DNA of 7,762 nucleotides, from assembly GCA_018821685.1 (NCBI GenBank), contig JAHJLO010000025.1, positions 1 to 7,762 of the forward strand, in the 5' to 3' direction. Of the stretch, positions 1 to 5,443 are shown one piece after another (the stretch's first letter is position 1; each line of letters opens with the position of its first letter). The position numbers and the translations under genes were made by a program. The stretch comes from Patescibacteria group bacterium. GTDB lineage: Bacteria; Patescibacteriota; Minisyncoccia; Phycocordibacterales; UBA12079. The notes beneath the pieces are model-generated. The model saw only the letters and a list, made by a program, of their open reading frames with translations, did not search any database and was not told where the DNA came from.

Positions 1-1
1 A

Positions 2-187
2 CAACGAGGAGCTAATGAAAATGCTAATGGTTTATTAAGACAATATTTTCCTAAAGGTTTTTCTTTTGCTACAATTACAAACAAAGATGTTCAGTGTGCT
101 GTTCGTAAACTAAACAGCCGACCGCATAAACGTCTTAACTATTTAACGCCACGACAAGTATTTAAGGGTGTGCACTTGAAGAGTTAA
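2..187 (+). CDS. IS30-family transposase, C-terminal fragment (5' end outside window)
   Basis: The open frame enters from the left edge and ends at TAA 185-187, giving 61 residues. It reads QRGANENANG then LLRQYFPKG, followed by NSRPHKRLNYLTPRQVF. This is the C-terminal signature of IS30-family DDE transposases. By spacing in the family, the Glu in the NEN motif (residue 6 of the fragment) is the catalytic Glu of the DD(33)E triad. The enzyme cuts and joins the ends of its insertion sequence. The visible part is intact and ends like a normal family member, so the element may be complete on the left, outside the window. The family call is secure; whether the element is active cannot be judged here. 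Confidence 0.9.
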   Translation, partial: QRGANENANGLLRQYFPKGFSFATITNKDVQCAVRKLNSRPHKRLNYLTPRQVFKGVHLKS

Positions 188-197
188 TTCAAGCAAG
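172..197 (+). mobile_element. Candidate right end of the IS30-family element
   Basis: IS30-family right terminal repeats usually lie within a few tens of bases of the transposase stop. Around the stop there is an exact 6-bp inverted repeat, CTTGAA (175-180) and TTCAAG (188-193), in a stretch that resembles the right ends of such elements. The left end is outside the window, so the terminal repeat and target duplication cannot be confirmed. The next gene begins at 201, which puts the element boundary almost on its start codon. Confidence 0.3.
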
Positions 198-200
198 ACA

Positions 201-923
201 ATGAAAAATAAATTATTTATAATTTCAATAACAATCGCTATTTTTTCTTTAATCATTTCGATTGCAACTTTTTACTTTTTATTTAAAAACGACCTGCCTC
301 ATGTTGTAAAAATACCTGGTGAATTTACTTTTTCACAGGGAACAACAACAATAATTACAAAAGATTCCCCTGAATCTATACCTGATACTTCGACATCAAC
401 TTTTTCTTTTGGGGCTCTCTCAAACATATATGAAGATACGAATTTTGGATTTTCACTTAATTACCCAGAAGAAATGATAAAATTTCAGCCTTCGCACAAA
501 AGCTGTTATACCGATCTTAGAATAAAAGACCAGATAACTGGGTTTTATATGTCTCTCTATAGTCCGGCTTGCCCATCCCCTCTTGTAAATATTTCTGCGC
601 AATCACTTGATGATTATAAAAAAAATTACATACAAAATAATGGAGTTGTGGTTTCAATCTTGAACACAAGTGATATTGAAACCCCTTTAGGAACAAAAGG
701 AATAAAGCAAGAATATCAAACTTTCCCAAGTCTCGAAAAAATAGAGGAAAAAGATCCTCGAATATTCTCTACGCGTTACATATTTCATAACCCAGAAAAA
801 GGATTTTATATTATAAAAAGTGGCTACTCTTTTATAAACAACTCTAGTGTTGATTTCGATGCCATAATCCCATACAGAGAATTAGAAAATGAAATAATTA
901 AAAGTGTTGAATGGATTCGATAA
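201..923 (+). CDS. Membrane-anchored extracytoplasmic protein of unknown function
   Basis: The gene encodes 240 residues. Residues 5-28 form one hydrophobic segment after MKNK, which fits a signal anchor or uncleaved signal peptide. Residues 45-70 are rich in Thr, Ser and Pro and look like a linker. The remainder is a soluble domain opening with a NFGFSLNYP stretch (81-89), a start often seen in small exported beta-rich domains with a GF-x-x-x-YP motif. Cys102 and Cys124 could form a disulfide. No catalytic motif is recognised and I assign no function. The ATG at 201 has no Shine-Dalgarno sequence and lies within about 15 bases of the transposase stop, so its original promoter may have been displaced by the insertion, or it may be transcribed from the element. 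The first hairpin downstream on this strand is at 1020-1062. Confidence 0.75.
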   Translation: MKNKLFIISITIAIFSLIISIATFYFLFKNDLPHVVKIPGEFTFSQGTTTIITKDSPESIPDTSTSTFSFGALSNIYEDTNFGFSLNYPEEMIKFQPSHKSCYTDLRIKDQITGFYMSLYSPACPSPLVNISAQSLDDYKKNYIQNNGVVVSILNTSDIETPLGTKGIKQEYQTFPSLEKIEEKDPRIFSTRYIFHNPEKGFYIIKSGYSFINNSSVDFDAIIPYRELENEIIKSVEWIR

Positions 924-997
924 TATAGACTTAGTAAAAAAAATAAATTGTATACTCCTATTGGCGATTAAATTTAAAATGGATAATAAGCCCGTCT

Positions 998-1079
998 TTC
1001 GATTCCCTGCCGGACAACTAAAACAAAAGACCTCAATGCGTAGCATTGAGGTCTTTTGTTTTATGTTGCCGGACAGGGA
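998..1079. repeat. 82-bp direct repeat, copy 1 (tRNA-Gln tail plus terminator hairpin)
   Basis: This stretch is identical, base for base, to 1425-1506, 427 bp away. It contains, in order, an inverted copy of the tRNA-Gln 3' end (998-1018), a terminator hairpin, and a forward (minus-strand) copy of the tRNA-Gln acceptor end (1065-1079). Past 1079 the match to the real tRNA breaks down: the T-loop region has extra bases and no D or anticodon arm follows. Copy 1 is therefore a tRNA remnant, not a gene. Confidence 0.9.
1020..1062. terminator. Bidirectional rho-independent terminator hairpin, copy 1
   Basis: A perfect 20-bp stem (1020-1039 with 1043-1062) closes a 3-base loop, GTA. The outer stem is A-rich on the left and T-rich on the right, so each strand ends in a T-rich run and termination could work both ways. 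On the plus strand it is the first terminator after the gene ending at 923. The identical hairpin follows tRNA-Gln at 1447-1489. Confidence 0.7.
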
Positions 1080-1424
1080 TGAATCGACCCCCCAAGTCAC
1101 TAAGTCTTTTGTTCGTCTTTCGCTACACCACAAGAGTACTTCTTATTTTCTAACTTACTTCGTTCGTAAGAAAATAATGTCGCGCTACAGACTCCAAAAG
1201 CCTAAGTGCTCGTGGGCTCGGCTCGGCCGTTTTCTCCACTTCGTTCCGAAAACATGCCTGCGCCTGTTCGATTCCCACGAAAAGCCCGCAGGGGCTTGGA
1301 ATCGACCTCCCAGTTCTAAGTGAAAATTTCGTTTCTGTTTCACTACAACTCATTTTCACTAAGAACTCGTAGGCTCGTCGCTCAAATTTTTTCCGCTTCG
1401 CTCCAAAAATATATTTCGCTCTTG
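1080..1424. repeat. Non-coding palindrome-rich spacer between the two 82-bp repeats
   Basis: No convincing gene is present; the open frames here are short and follow the repeats. The stretch holds several stem-loops: TTATTTTC with GAAAATAA around an ACTTACTTCGTT core (about 1143-1176); GTTTTC with GAAAAC around 1229-1254; AAGCCC with GGGCTT (about 1281-1297) flanked by inverted TCGATTCC and GGAATCGA; the 56-bp palindrome at 1312-1367; and ATTTTT with AAAAAT around 1386-1410. Two of the loops share the core TCC-R-CTTCG-Y-TCC. The inverted TCGATTCC/GGAATCGA pair (1269-1276 and 1297-1304) matches the T-arm of tRNA-Gln, making this a further reduced copy of the tail-hairpin-tail unit. Confidence 0.7.
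1312..1367. repeat. 56-bp palindromic repeat, tRNA-Gln locus copy
   Basis: The arms are 16 bp (1312-1327 and 1352-1367) with one A-A mismatch, enclosing a 24-base loop containing GTTTCACT. It aligns without gaps to 5523-5578 at the tRNA-Ile locus, with 9 differences in 56 positions. One pair of differences is compensatory: arm position 15 pairs with position 42 as A-T here and T-A there. A related partial copy starts at 5417. It lies 8 bases beyond a copy of the tRNA T-arm sequence. Confidence 0.8.
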
Positions 1425-1506
1425 TTCGATTCCCTGCCGGACAACTAAAACAAAAGACCTCAATGCGTAGCATTGAGGTCTTTTGTTTTATGTTGCCGGA
1501 CAGGGA
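1425..1506. repeat. 82-bp direct repeat, copy 2, overlapping the 3' end of tRNA-Gln
   Basis: This is identical to 998-1079. Its right part (1493-1506) is the acceptor and T-arm end of the intact tRNA-Gln gene. Its left part (1425-1446) is a near-perfect inverted copy of the same tRNA tail (TTCGATTCCCTG then CCGGACAAC, against TTCGATTCCCTG then TCCGGCAAC in the tRNA). The two flank the terminator hairpin. Recombination between the copies would remove 427 bp and leave the tRNA intact, which is the geometry of attachment sites at tRNA genes. Confidence 0.85.
1447..1489 (-). terminator. Rho-independent terminator of tRNA-Gln (copy 2)
   Basis: A perfect 20-bp stem with a 3-base loop begins 3 bases past the discriminator base of tRNA-Gln. 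On the minus strand the stem ends in CTTTTGTTTTA, giving a T-rich end. It is the natural terminator for this single-gene tRNA transcript. Confidence 0.75.
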
Positions 1507-1563
1507 ATCGAACCCCGATTTACGGTACCAGAAACCGCTGTCCTACCGTTAGACGATCCGGCA
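1493..1563 (-). tRNA. tRNA-Gln (anticodon CUG)
   Basis: The minus strand folds into a full cloverleaf. The acceptor is TGCCGGA with TCCGGCA (7 bp). The D-arm is GTCT with GGAC. The anticodon stem GCGGT with ACCGT closes the loop TTCTGGT, with CTG at the anticodon positions, reading CAG (Gln). The T-arm CGGGG with CCCTG closes TTCGATT. The discriminator is A and CCA is not encoded, so a CCA-adding enzyme is required. The gene has its own promoter (1586-1614) and terminator (1447-1489). Its 3' end is duplicated several times downstream. Confidence 0.95.
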
Positions 1564-1585
1564 ATATTTAATCTTTTACCTCAGT

Positions 1586-1614
1586 ATAATACACAAAAAA
1601 GCTTCTTTTGTGAA
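1586..1614 (-). promoter_or_regulatory. Promoter of tRNA-Gln
   Basis: On the minus strand, TTCACA (1609-1614) and TATTAT (1586-1591) are separated by exactly 17 bases; each matches the sigma-70 consensus at 5 of 6 positions. The expected start point is about 15 bases before the tRNA. The -35 lies directly beside the T-run of the ftsX terminator, so the tRNA is insulated from the upstream operon. Confidence 0.7.
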
Positions 1615-1620
1615 TCTTTT

Positions 1621-1655
1621 TTAAAATAAAATACCAAAGGCTTCACCTTTGATAT
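1621..1655 (-). terminator. Terminator of the ftsE-ftsX operon
   Basis: On the minus strand a 10-bp stem (1646-1655 with 1631-1640, one G-T pair, CAAAGG/CCTTTG core) closes a 5-base loop and is followed by TTTATTTTAA. It starts about 35 bases after the ftsX stop. Confidence 0.7.
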
Positions 1656-1690
1656 CTTAATCTAAAAAAATAAATTTCCTCTAAAAAGAT

Positions 1691-2614
1691 TTAAACCTTT
1701 AGATATTTCCTTACGGCAAGATAACTAGAGATAATACCAAGGGTAACTCCAGAAAAAATTATTATAATTGATATATTCCAAAAATTGCTTAAATAATGTT
1801 CAAACATATTTAGACCAAAAAGCCTTTGAGTAAAAGATCCAATGTAATAGGTTAAAGGTAGAAAGACTAACAAAGTAAAGCCTGCAGAAATAAGCCCATA
1901 AACAACCCCAGCTACAACAAAGGGTCCTCGCACATATTCATTACTTGCCCCAACCAATCTCATTATAGAAATTTCTTCTCTTGCGATATAAATAGTAAGT
2001 CTAATTGTATTAAAAGTAATTATTATAGACATAATAACTAAAATCAACGTTGCAATAAAACCAATTTTTTGTGATGAACTTATAATCTTAGATAATTTAT
2101 CAATAACAATCTTATTTTGATAGTAGTTAACTTTATCTATCAGGTTAGTCCCCTCGCTAGACAAAACACTTTCACTATTTAAAAAACTTGCGATGGTTTC
2201 ATACTGACTTGTTTCTTTTGCCTGAATATTCAAAACAGCTCCAAGAGGATTATCCTCCAACTCGTCTAACGCTTGAAGCGTCAATTGATCATCCCCATGT
2301 CTCTCTCTAAACTTTTCAAGAGACTCTTCTCTCGAAACATATTCAACCGTGCCTACCTCAGGAAGACTTTCCAAAGATTTCTTAAGGGATAATATTTCTT
2401 CTTCTGGTGCCGATACAGTAAAGTAAACATTGATATCAACTTTTTCTTGTATCTGAGTAAGGGCAGAATCCAAAGCTGCATTACTAAAAATAAGAGTTCC
2501 AAAAACAAAAAGTGTTATCGACATAACTAAAATAGAAGACATCGAAACTATTCGACTTCTCCACAAATTAATAATGGCTGATTTTGTTATTCTTTTTGTA
2601 TTTGTTACAAACAT
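1691..2614 (-). CDS. ftsX: Cell division protein FtsX (permease-like subunit of FtsEX)
   Basis: The 307-residue protein has the FtsX layout: a short cytoplasmic N-terminus, TM1 about 26-46, a large extracytoplasmic domain about 47-182, then TM2 about 184-206, TM3 about 232-256 and TM4 about 280-302. Family marks include YVSREESLEKF at 92-102 in the extracytoplasmic domain and EEISIMRLVGAS (213-224) after TM2. FtsX does not transport; with the ATPase FtsE it transmits a conformational signal across the membrane to activate peptidoglycan hydrolases at the division site. Length is normal for the family. It lies 72 bases after ftsE on the same strand and has no visible Shine-Dalgarno sequence before its ATG. 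No partner hydrolase or EnvC-like gene is in the window. Confidence 0.95.
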   Translation of the reverse strand: MFVTNTKRITKSAIINLWRSRIVSMSSILVMSITLFVFGTLIFSNAALDSALTQIQEKVDINVYFTVSAPEEEILSLKKSLESLPEVGTVEYVSREESLEKFRERHGDDQLTLQALDELEDNPLGAVLNIQAKETSQYETIASFLNSESVLSSEGTNLIDKVNYYQNKIVIDKLSKIISSSQKIGFIATLILVIMSIIITFNTIRLTIYIAREEISIMRLVGASNEYVRGPFVVAGVVYGLISAGFTLLVFLPLTYYIGSFTQRLFGLNMFEHYLSNFWNISIIIIFSGVTLGIISSYLAVRKYLKV

Positions 2615-2686
2615 ATTATTTATTGGTTTATAATTTAAGATTTTTTCTCATTAATTCTATTAAATCTGAAATTTCTTGTAAAAAGT

Positions 2687-3367
2687 TTAAAGTGAAAACT
2701 TACCCCTCTTGTCATCTCGAACAATTTTTCCCTTATCCATTGTAATCACTCTTTTTCCGATAGAATCAATTACACCTTTATTATGAGTTGTTAGAATAAC
2801 AGTTGTTCCTAATTCGTTAATCTTTTTCAAAATTTGTACTATTTCGTAAGTATTAATTGGGTCTAGATTTCCAGTAGGCTCATCGGCAATAATCAAATCA
2901 GGTTGATTAACAATAGCTCTAGCAATAGCAAGTCTTTGTTGTTCTCCCCCAGACAACTGATGCGGAAAATGCCAAATTTTTTCTCCTAAATCAACGAGTT
3001 CTAAAACATGAGGTACGTCCGAAGCAATTTCTTCATCGCTTCTACCAGCAGCTTCCATAGCAAAAGACACATTTTCGTAAGCAGTTTTATGAGGAAGTAA
3101 CCGGAAATCTTGGAAAATAGTTCCAATCTTTCTTCTAAAAACGTTCTTTTTCCCTTTAGAAAGTTCACTCACATTCGATGACCCAAAATAAATTGAGCCT
3201 TCTGTTGGTTTCTCTTCGGCTAAAAGCATTTTTAACAAAGTTGTTTTTCCAGCACCAGAGTGACCCACAATAGAAACAAACTCTCTTGGTTCAATAGTAA
3301 AACAAACGTCATCAATGACCTTGTCTCCGTTTTCGTAACATTTTGTAACTTTATCGAAATAAATCAT
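2687..3367 (-). CDS. ftsE: Cell division ATP-binding protein FtsE
   Basis: The 226-residue ABC ATPase has all catalytic motifs: Walker A GHSGAGKT (35-42, Lys41), Q-loop Gln86 in FQDFRLLP, signature LSGGEQQR (138-145), Walker B LIIADEP (158-164, catalytic Glu163), D-loop NLD (167-169) and His195 in the TTHN H-loop. The FQDFRLL stretch and length are typical of FtsE and distinguish it from most other small ABC ATPases. It acts on the cytoplasmic face with FtsX, using ATP to control septal cell-wall hydrolysis. It has its own candidate promoter (3433-3460) and no Shine-Dalgarno sequence before the ATG. Confidence 0.95.
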   Translation of the reverse strand: MIYFDKVTKCYENGDKVIDDVCFTIEPREFVSIVGHSGAGKTTLLKMLLAEEKPTEGSIYFGSSNVSELSKGKKNVFRRKIGTIFQDFRLLPHKTAYENVSFAMEAAGRSDEEIASDVPHVLELVDLGEKIWHFPHQLSGGEQQRLAIARAIVNQPDLIIADEPTGNLDPINTYEIVQILKKINELGTTVILTTHNKGVIDSIGKRVITMDKGKIVRDDKRGKFSL

Positions 3368-3432
3368 ATTTTTTGAGCTTACAGTTTATATCTAAGAAAT
3401 TTAAAATTCAATTTATGTAAACTTATCTATAC

Positions 3433-3460
3433 ATTATACTTTAATTTGAAAAGGATTCAA
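3433..3460 (-). promoter_or_regulatory. Internal promoter for ftsE-ftsX
   Basis: On the minus strand, TTGAAT (3455-3460) and a perfect TATAAT (3433-3438) are separated by 16 bases. Transcription would start near 3426, about 60 bases before the ftsE ATG. The -35 lies just past the stop of the pentapeptide gene, so ftsEX can be expressed independently of the upstream genes. Confidence 0.6.
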
Positions 3461-3462
3461 TT

Positions 3463-4062
3463 CTATAATTCCTTAATTTTGATGCCAGAAAGTAAAGCAA
3501 AATAAGTGGCTTGAGAAGGATCAATTATAATCCCTTCAAATTGTTTTGGAGATATTTTTAAACCCTCTATTTTTGAACCTCTCAAATCAACTTTTTTTAA
3601 GGAAGCCCCTGAGAAGTCAGCCATCCTTAAATCACATTCGATAAAACGAACATCATCTAAAACGACTTCTTGAAAACTCGATTCTTTTAAATCACAGTCT
3701 TTAAACACAACCTCTTTTAATTCGGAGCCACTAAAATTAACTAAATTAATTTTACAGGAAACAAAATTAGTATTTTTTAAAACACCATTCTCAAGATCCC
3801 ATCCAGTAAATTTAACTTTTAAAAAATTACTCAGATTTAAATTACCGCCGATGGTTTTAATATTAGAAAGATTACACCTTTCAAACGTAGAGCTTTTAAT
3901 ATAAATATCGTCTAATACTGAATAGCTCAAATTTGATTCAACAAAAGAACAAAAATCAAAAAATAAACCGCCCAAACTTTCGTTGTTAAACTTAAAATCC
4001 TTAAAAATAAATTCTTTGTATTCTCCGTCAGATTCAAGCATTTTTTCTAGGAATTTTCTCAT
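3463..4062 (-). CDS. Pentapeptide-repeat protein
   Basis: The 199-residue protein follows the A(D/N)LXX-type pattern. In the central part every fifth residue is alternately Phe and a smaller hydrophobic residue (Phe100, 110, 120, 130, 140 and 150, with Ile105 and Leu115, 125, 135, 145 and 155 between), as expected for a right-handed quadrilateral beta helix. The repeat runs from about residue 15 to 165. The C-terminal segment IDPSQATYFALLSGI (180-194) resembles the C-terminal cap of Qnr/McbG-like family members. Some relatives protect DNA gyrase by mimicking DNA, but most have no known role and nothing here points to a target. The protein is cytoplasmic, with no signal or TM segment. It lies between prfB and ftsE on the same strand with no terminator on either side, so it is probably cotranscribed with prfB. 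Confidence 0.85.
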   Translation of the reverse strand: MRKFLEKMLESDGEYKEFIFKDFKFNNESLGGLFFDFCSFVESNLSYSVLDDIYIKSSTFERCNLSNIKTIGGNLNLSNFLKVKFTGWDLENGVLKNTNFVSCKINLVNFSGSELKEVVFKDCDLKESSFQEVVLDDVRFIECDLRMADFSGASLKKVDLRGSKIEGLKISPKQFEGIIIDPSQATYFALLSGIKIKEL

Positions 4063-4116
4063 TATTTTTTTGAAAGCTTAGGGTTATAAAATAGGTTCTT
4101 AACACAAAATTTTTTT

Positions 4117-4995
4117 CTATAGATTCTTCTCAGCCTCTATAAATTCATCCAATTCGCCGTTCTCAAGGACTTTATCGATATTCCTGACTTCTATCCCTGT
4201 ACGGTGATCTTTGACCATCTGGTAGGGGTGAAAAACATAGGAGCGAATCTGACTTCCCCATTCATTTTCTGTTGTCGTACTAATTTGCATTCCTTTTTCT
4301 TTCGCCAAAGCTTCTTCCTCTTGTCTTTTAATAAGCTTCGCCTCAATCATGGCCATAGCCTTTTCTCGATTTTGTTGTTGACTTCGTTCTGATTCAACGT
4401 GAACCGAAATATTTGTTGGGATATGAACTACCCTCACAGCAGTTTCTCTTTTATTCACATTCTGCCCTCCAGGGCCAGAAGATTTAGCAAATTCAATTTT
4501 TAAATCATCTTCTGGAATTTCGATTTCACCAGCTTTCTCTAGTTTTGGGATTACCTCAACCATGGAGAAAGAAGTGTGCCTTTTTTTCTGAGCATTGAAA
4601 GGAGAAATTCTCACAAGACGATGAACACCCGATTCATTTTTAAGATTTCCGTAAGCGCCTTTTCCTATTACTTCGAAAGTTATATTTCGATATCCTCCGT
4701 GATCGTTTTCATTTGAATGAACTAAAAAGTTTTCCCAATTTTTATTCTTAATAAACTTCCCATACATATTATATAAAATTCTTGAAAAATCTTCGGAGTC
4801 GTCTCCCCCAGCACCTGAAAGAATAGTGACCATGGCATTTCCTTTATCATATTTTCCGACCCCCTCCAGTTCATCTTTCAAATCATTTATTTCTTTAATT
4901 ATTCTTTGAGCCTCATCTTTATCATTCCAAAAATCAGGCTGTTCCATCATAGCCTCTAGTCCTTTTATTTTTTTTTCGATTTCTTCTTTATTCAT
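4117..4995 (-). CDS. prfB: Peptide chain release factor 2, short form
   Basis: From the ATG at 4993-4995 the protein has 292 residues. It carries the RF2 codon-recognition motif SPF (131-133, in RISPFNAQ) and the catalytic GPGGQNVNK loop (GGQ 176-178) that triggers peptidyl-tRNA hydrolysis at UGA and UAA. It is about 70 residues shorter than E. coli RF2. After the EQPDFWND helix (18-25), the helices that complete domain 1 are missing, and the protein passes almost directly to GAGGDDSEDF (61-70). The frame can be read 16 codons further up to an ATG at 5043, but that extension spans a TATAAT box and starts in a repeat, so I prefer 4995. There is no sign of the autoregulatory internal frameshift known from many prfB genes. 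It heads the gene group leading to ftsEX. Confidence 0.9.
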   Translation of the reverse strand: MNKEEIEKKIKGLEAMMEQPDFWNDKDEAQRIIKEINDLKDELEGVGKYDKGNAMVTILSGAGGDDSEDFSRILYNMYGKFIKNKNWENFLVHSNENDHGGYRNITFEVIGKGAYGNLKNESGVHRLVRISPFNAQKKRHTSFSMVEVIPKLEKAGEIEIPEDDLKIEFAKSSGPGGQNVNKRETAVRVVHIPTNISVHVESERSQQQNREKAMAMIEAKLIKRQEEEALAKEKGMQISTTTENEWGSQIRSYVFHPYQMVKDHRTGIEVRNIDKVLENGELDEFIEAEKNL

Positions 4996-5002
4996 TCTAA
5001 AT

Positions 5003-5031
5003 ATTATAGCAAATAGTCGGATAAATTCTAA
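5003..5031 (-). promoter_or_regulatory. Extended -10 promoter of prfB, giving a leaderless mRNA
   Basis: On the minus strand a perfect TATAAT (5003-5008) is preceded by TGC (5009-5011), an extended -10. Only 7 bases separate the -10 from the prfB ATG at 4995, so the expected start point is on or next to the A of the start codon. A weak -35 (TTAGAA, 5026-5031) lies 17 bases upstream and falls inside one of the 16-bp repeats. Confidence 0.6.
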
Positions 5032-5060
5032 AGGACATTGCAAAAAATTCTAAAGGACAT
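5023..5060. repeat. Two 16-bp direct repeats in the divergent promoter region
   Basis: The 16-mer AAATTCTAAAGGACAT occurs at 5023-5038 and again at 5045-5060, 22 bp apart, or about two helical turns. The first copy covers the -35 region of the prfB promoter. The arrangement fits a pair of regulator sites, but a simple local duplication is equally possible. Confidence 0.6.
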
Positions 5061-5063
5061 AAC

Positions 5064-5072
5064 TGTGGATAA
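5064..5072 (-). promoter_or_regulatory. Perfect DnaA box
   Basis: The minus strand reads TTATCCACA, the consensus DnaA box. It lies 4 bases upstream of the -35 of the rightward promoter and about 55 bases upstream of the prfB -10. An AT-rich tract (5082-5093) follows. Only one perfect box is present; a one-mismatch copy, TTATCCACG, is at 5433-5441. The sequence match is certain; binding is inferred. Confidence 0.5.
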
Positions 5073-5076
5073 CCTA

Positions 5077-5103
5077 TTGACTTTTATATATATGTGGTAT
5101 AAT
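5077..5103 (+). promoter_or_regulatory. Promoter of the 46-residue protein gene
   Basis: TTGACT (5077-5082) and a perfect TATAAT (5098-5103) are separated by 15 bases, which is short. The -10 is preceded by TGG, an extended -10 that can compensate for the spacing. Transcription would start about 45 bases before the ATG. Confidence 0.65.
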
Positions 5104-5154
5104 AACAGTAGAAGAAATTTCTCATTAAAAATCTTTTGACAGGAGGAATTTAAA

Positions 5155-5295
5155 ATGACTGAGAGAGAAGTTATTCGTGTTTTGTTAGGAAGTCCTATTT
5201 ATTTTAGATTAACCCCCGAGAACAGAAGGGAGTTGATCCAAGAATTTCTAAATCATCTTAAAGAGGTAAAGGAAAATCCCAGTAAAAAATTCTAG
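5155..5295 (+). CDS. Small protein of unknown function, 46 residues
   Basis: An ATG-to-TAG frame of 46 residues (MTEREVIRVL at the start, NPSKKF at the end). A perfect Shine-Dalgarno AGGAGG (5141-5146) sits 8 bases before the ATG, with a strong promoter upstream and a terminator downstream, so this is a complete, independent small transcription unit. The protein is soluble and charged. Residues 1-12 and 21-41 look helical, with the second helix (PENRRELIQEFLNHLKEVKE) amphipathic. No family is recognised. It faces away from prfB and shares a control region with it that holds a DnaA box. The good signals argue for a real gene despite its size. Confidence 0.7.
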   Translation: MTEREVIRVLLGSPIYFRLTPENRRELIQEFLNHLKEVKENPSKKF

Positions 5296-5329
5296 TTCAA
5301 GTCCGATATTAAGATATTAGGAGGAAAAG

Positions 5330-5347
5330 ATGGAAATTTCGCTCTAA
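5330..5347 (+). other. Five-codon minigene with a perfect Shine-Dalgarno sequence
   Basis: A second AGGAGG (5319-5324) is followed 5 bases later by ATG and a frame of only five codons (MEISL, stop TAA 5345-5347), ending one base before the terminator stem. It may be a translated leader-type peptide, the remnant of a longer gene cut off by the terminator, or a chance signal. There is no gene downstream on this strand for it to control. Confidence 0.35.
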
Positions 5348-5348
5348 G

Positions 5349-5384
5349 ACCCGCACGTAATCTTTACACGTTGCGGGTTTTTTT
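5349..5384 (+). terminator. Rho-independent terminator of the 46-residue gene
   Basis: ACCCGCACG (5349-5357) pairs with CGTTGCGGGT (5369-5378) with one bulged base, followed by a run of 7 T (5378-5384). It ends the rightward transcript before the tRNA-Ile repeat region. Confidence 0.85.
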
Positions 5385-5443
5385 ATGCAAAGAATAACAC
5401 AGAAATAAGTTCCACCGTTCTAAGTGAAAATTTTATCCACGGT

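Noticed and set aside
517..729. 70-codon minus-strand frame
   Set aside because: It is antisense to the exported-protein gene and lacks start signals or protein features.
904..1323. Open frames of 80-140 codons on both strands across 882-1473
   Set aside because: They run through tRNA remnants, duplicated terminator hairpins and palindromes; the predicted proteins repeat themselves where the DNA repeats and have no start signals.
998..1506. CRISPR-like array
   Set aside because: The repeats are palindromic copies of a tRNA end and its terminator, with irregular spacing and only two exact copies; no spacers of uniform length and no cas genes.
4204..4392. 62-codon plus-strand frame
   Set aside because: It is antisense to the conserved GGQ region of prfB.
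4993..5043. A prfB programmed frameshift site near the start
   Set aside because: The frame is continuous from either candidate start to the end, and no in-frame UGA with a shift-prone CUU context is seen.
5064..5072. A chromosomal replication origin at the DnaA box
   Set aside because: Only one perfect box is present, without a cluster or a dnaA/dnaN neighbour; kept as a possible regulatory site only.
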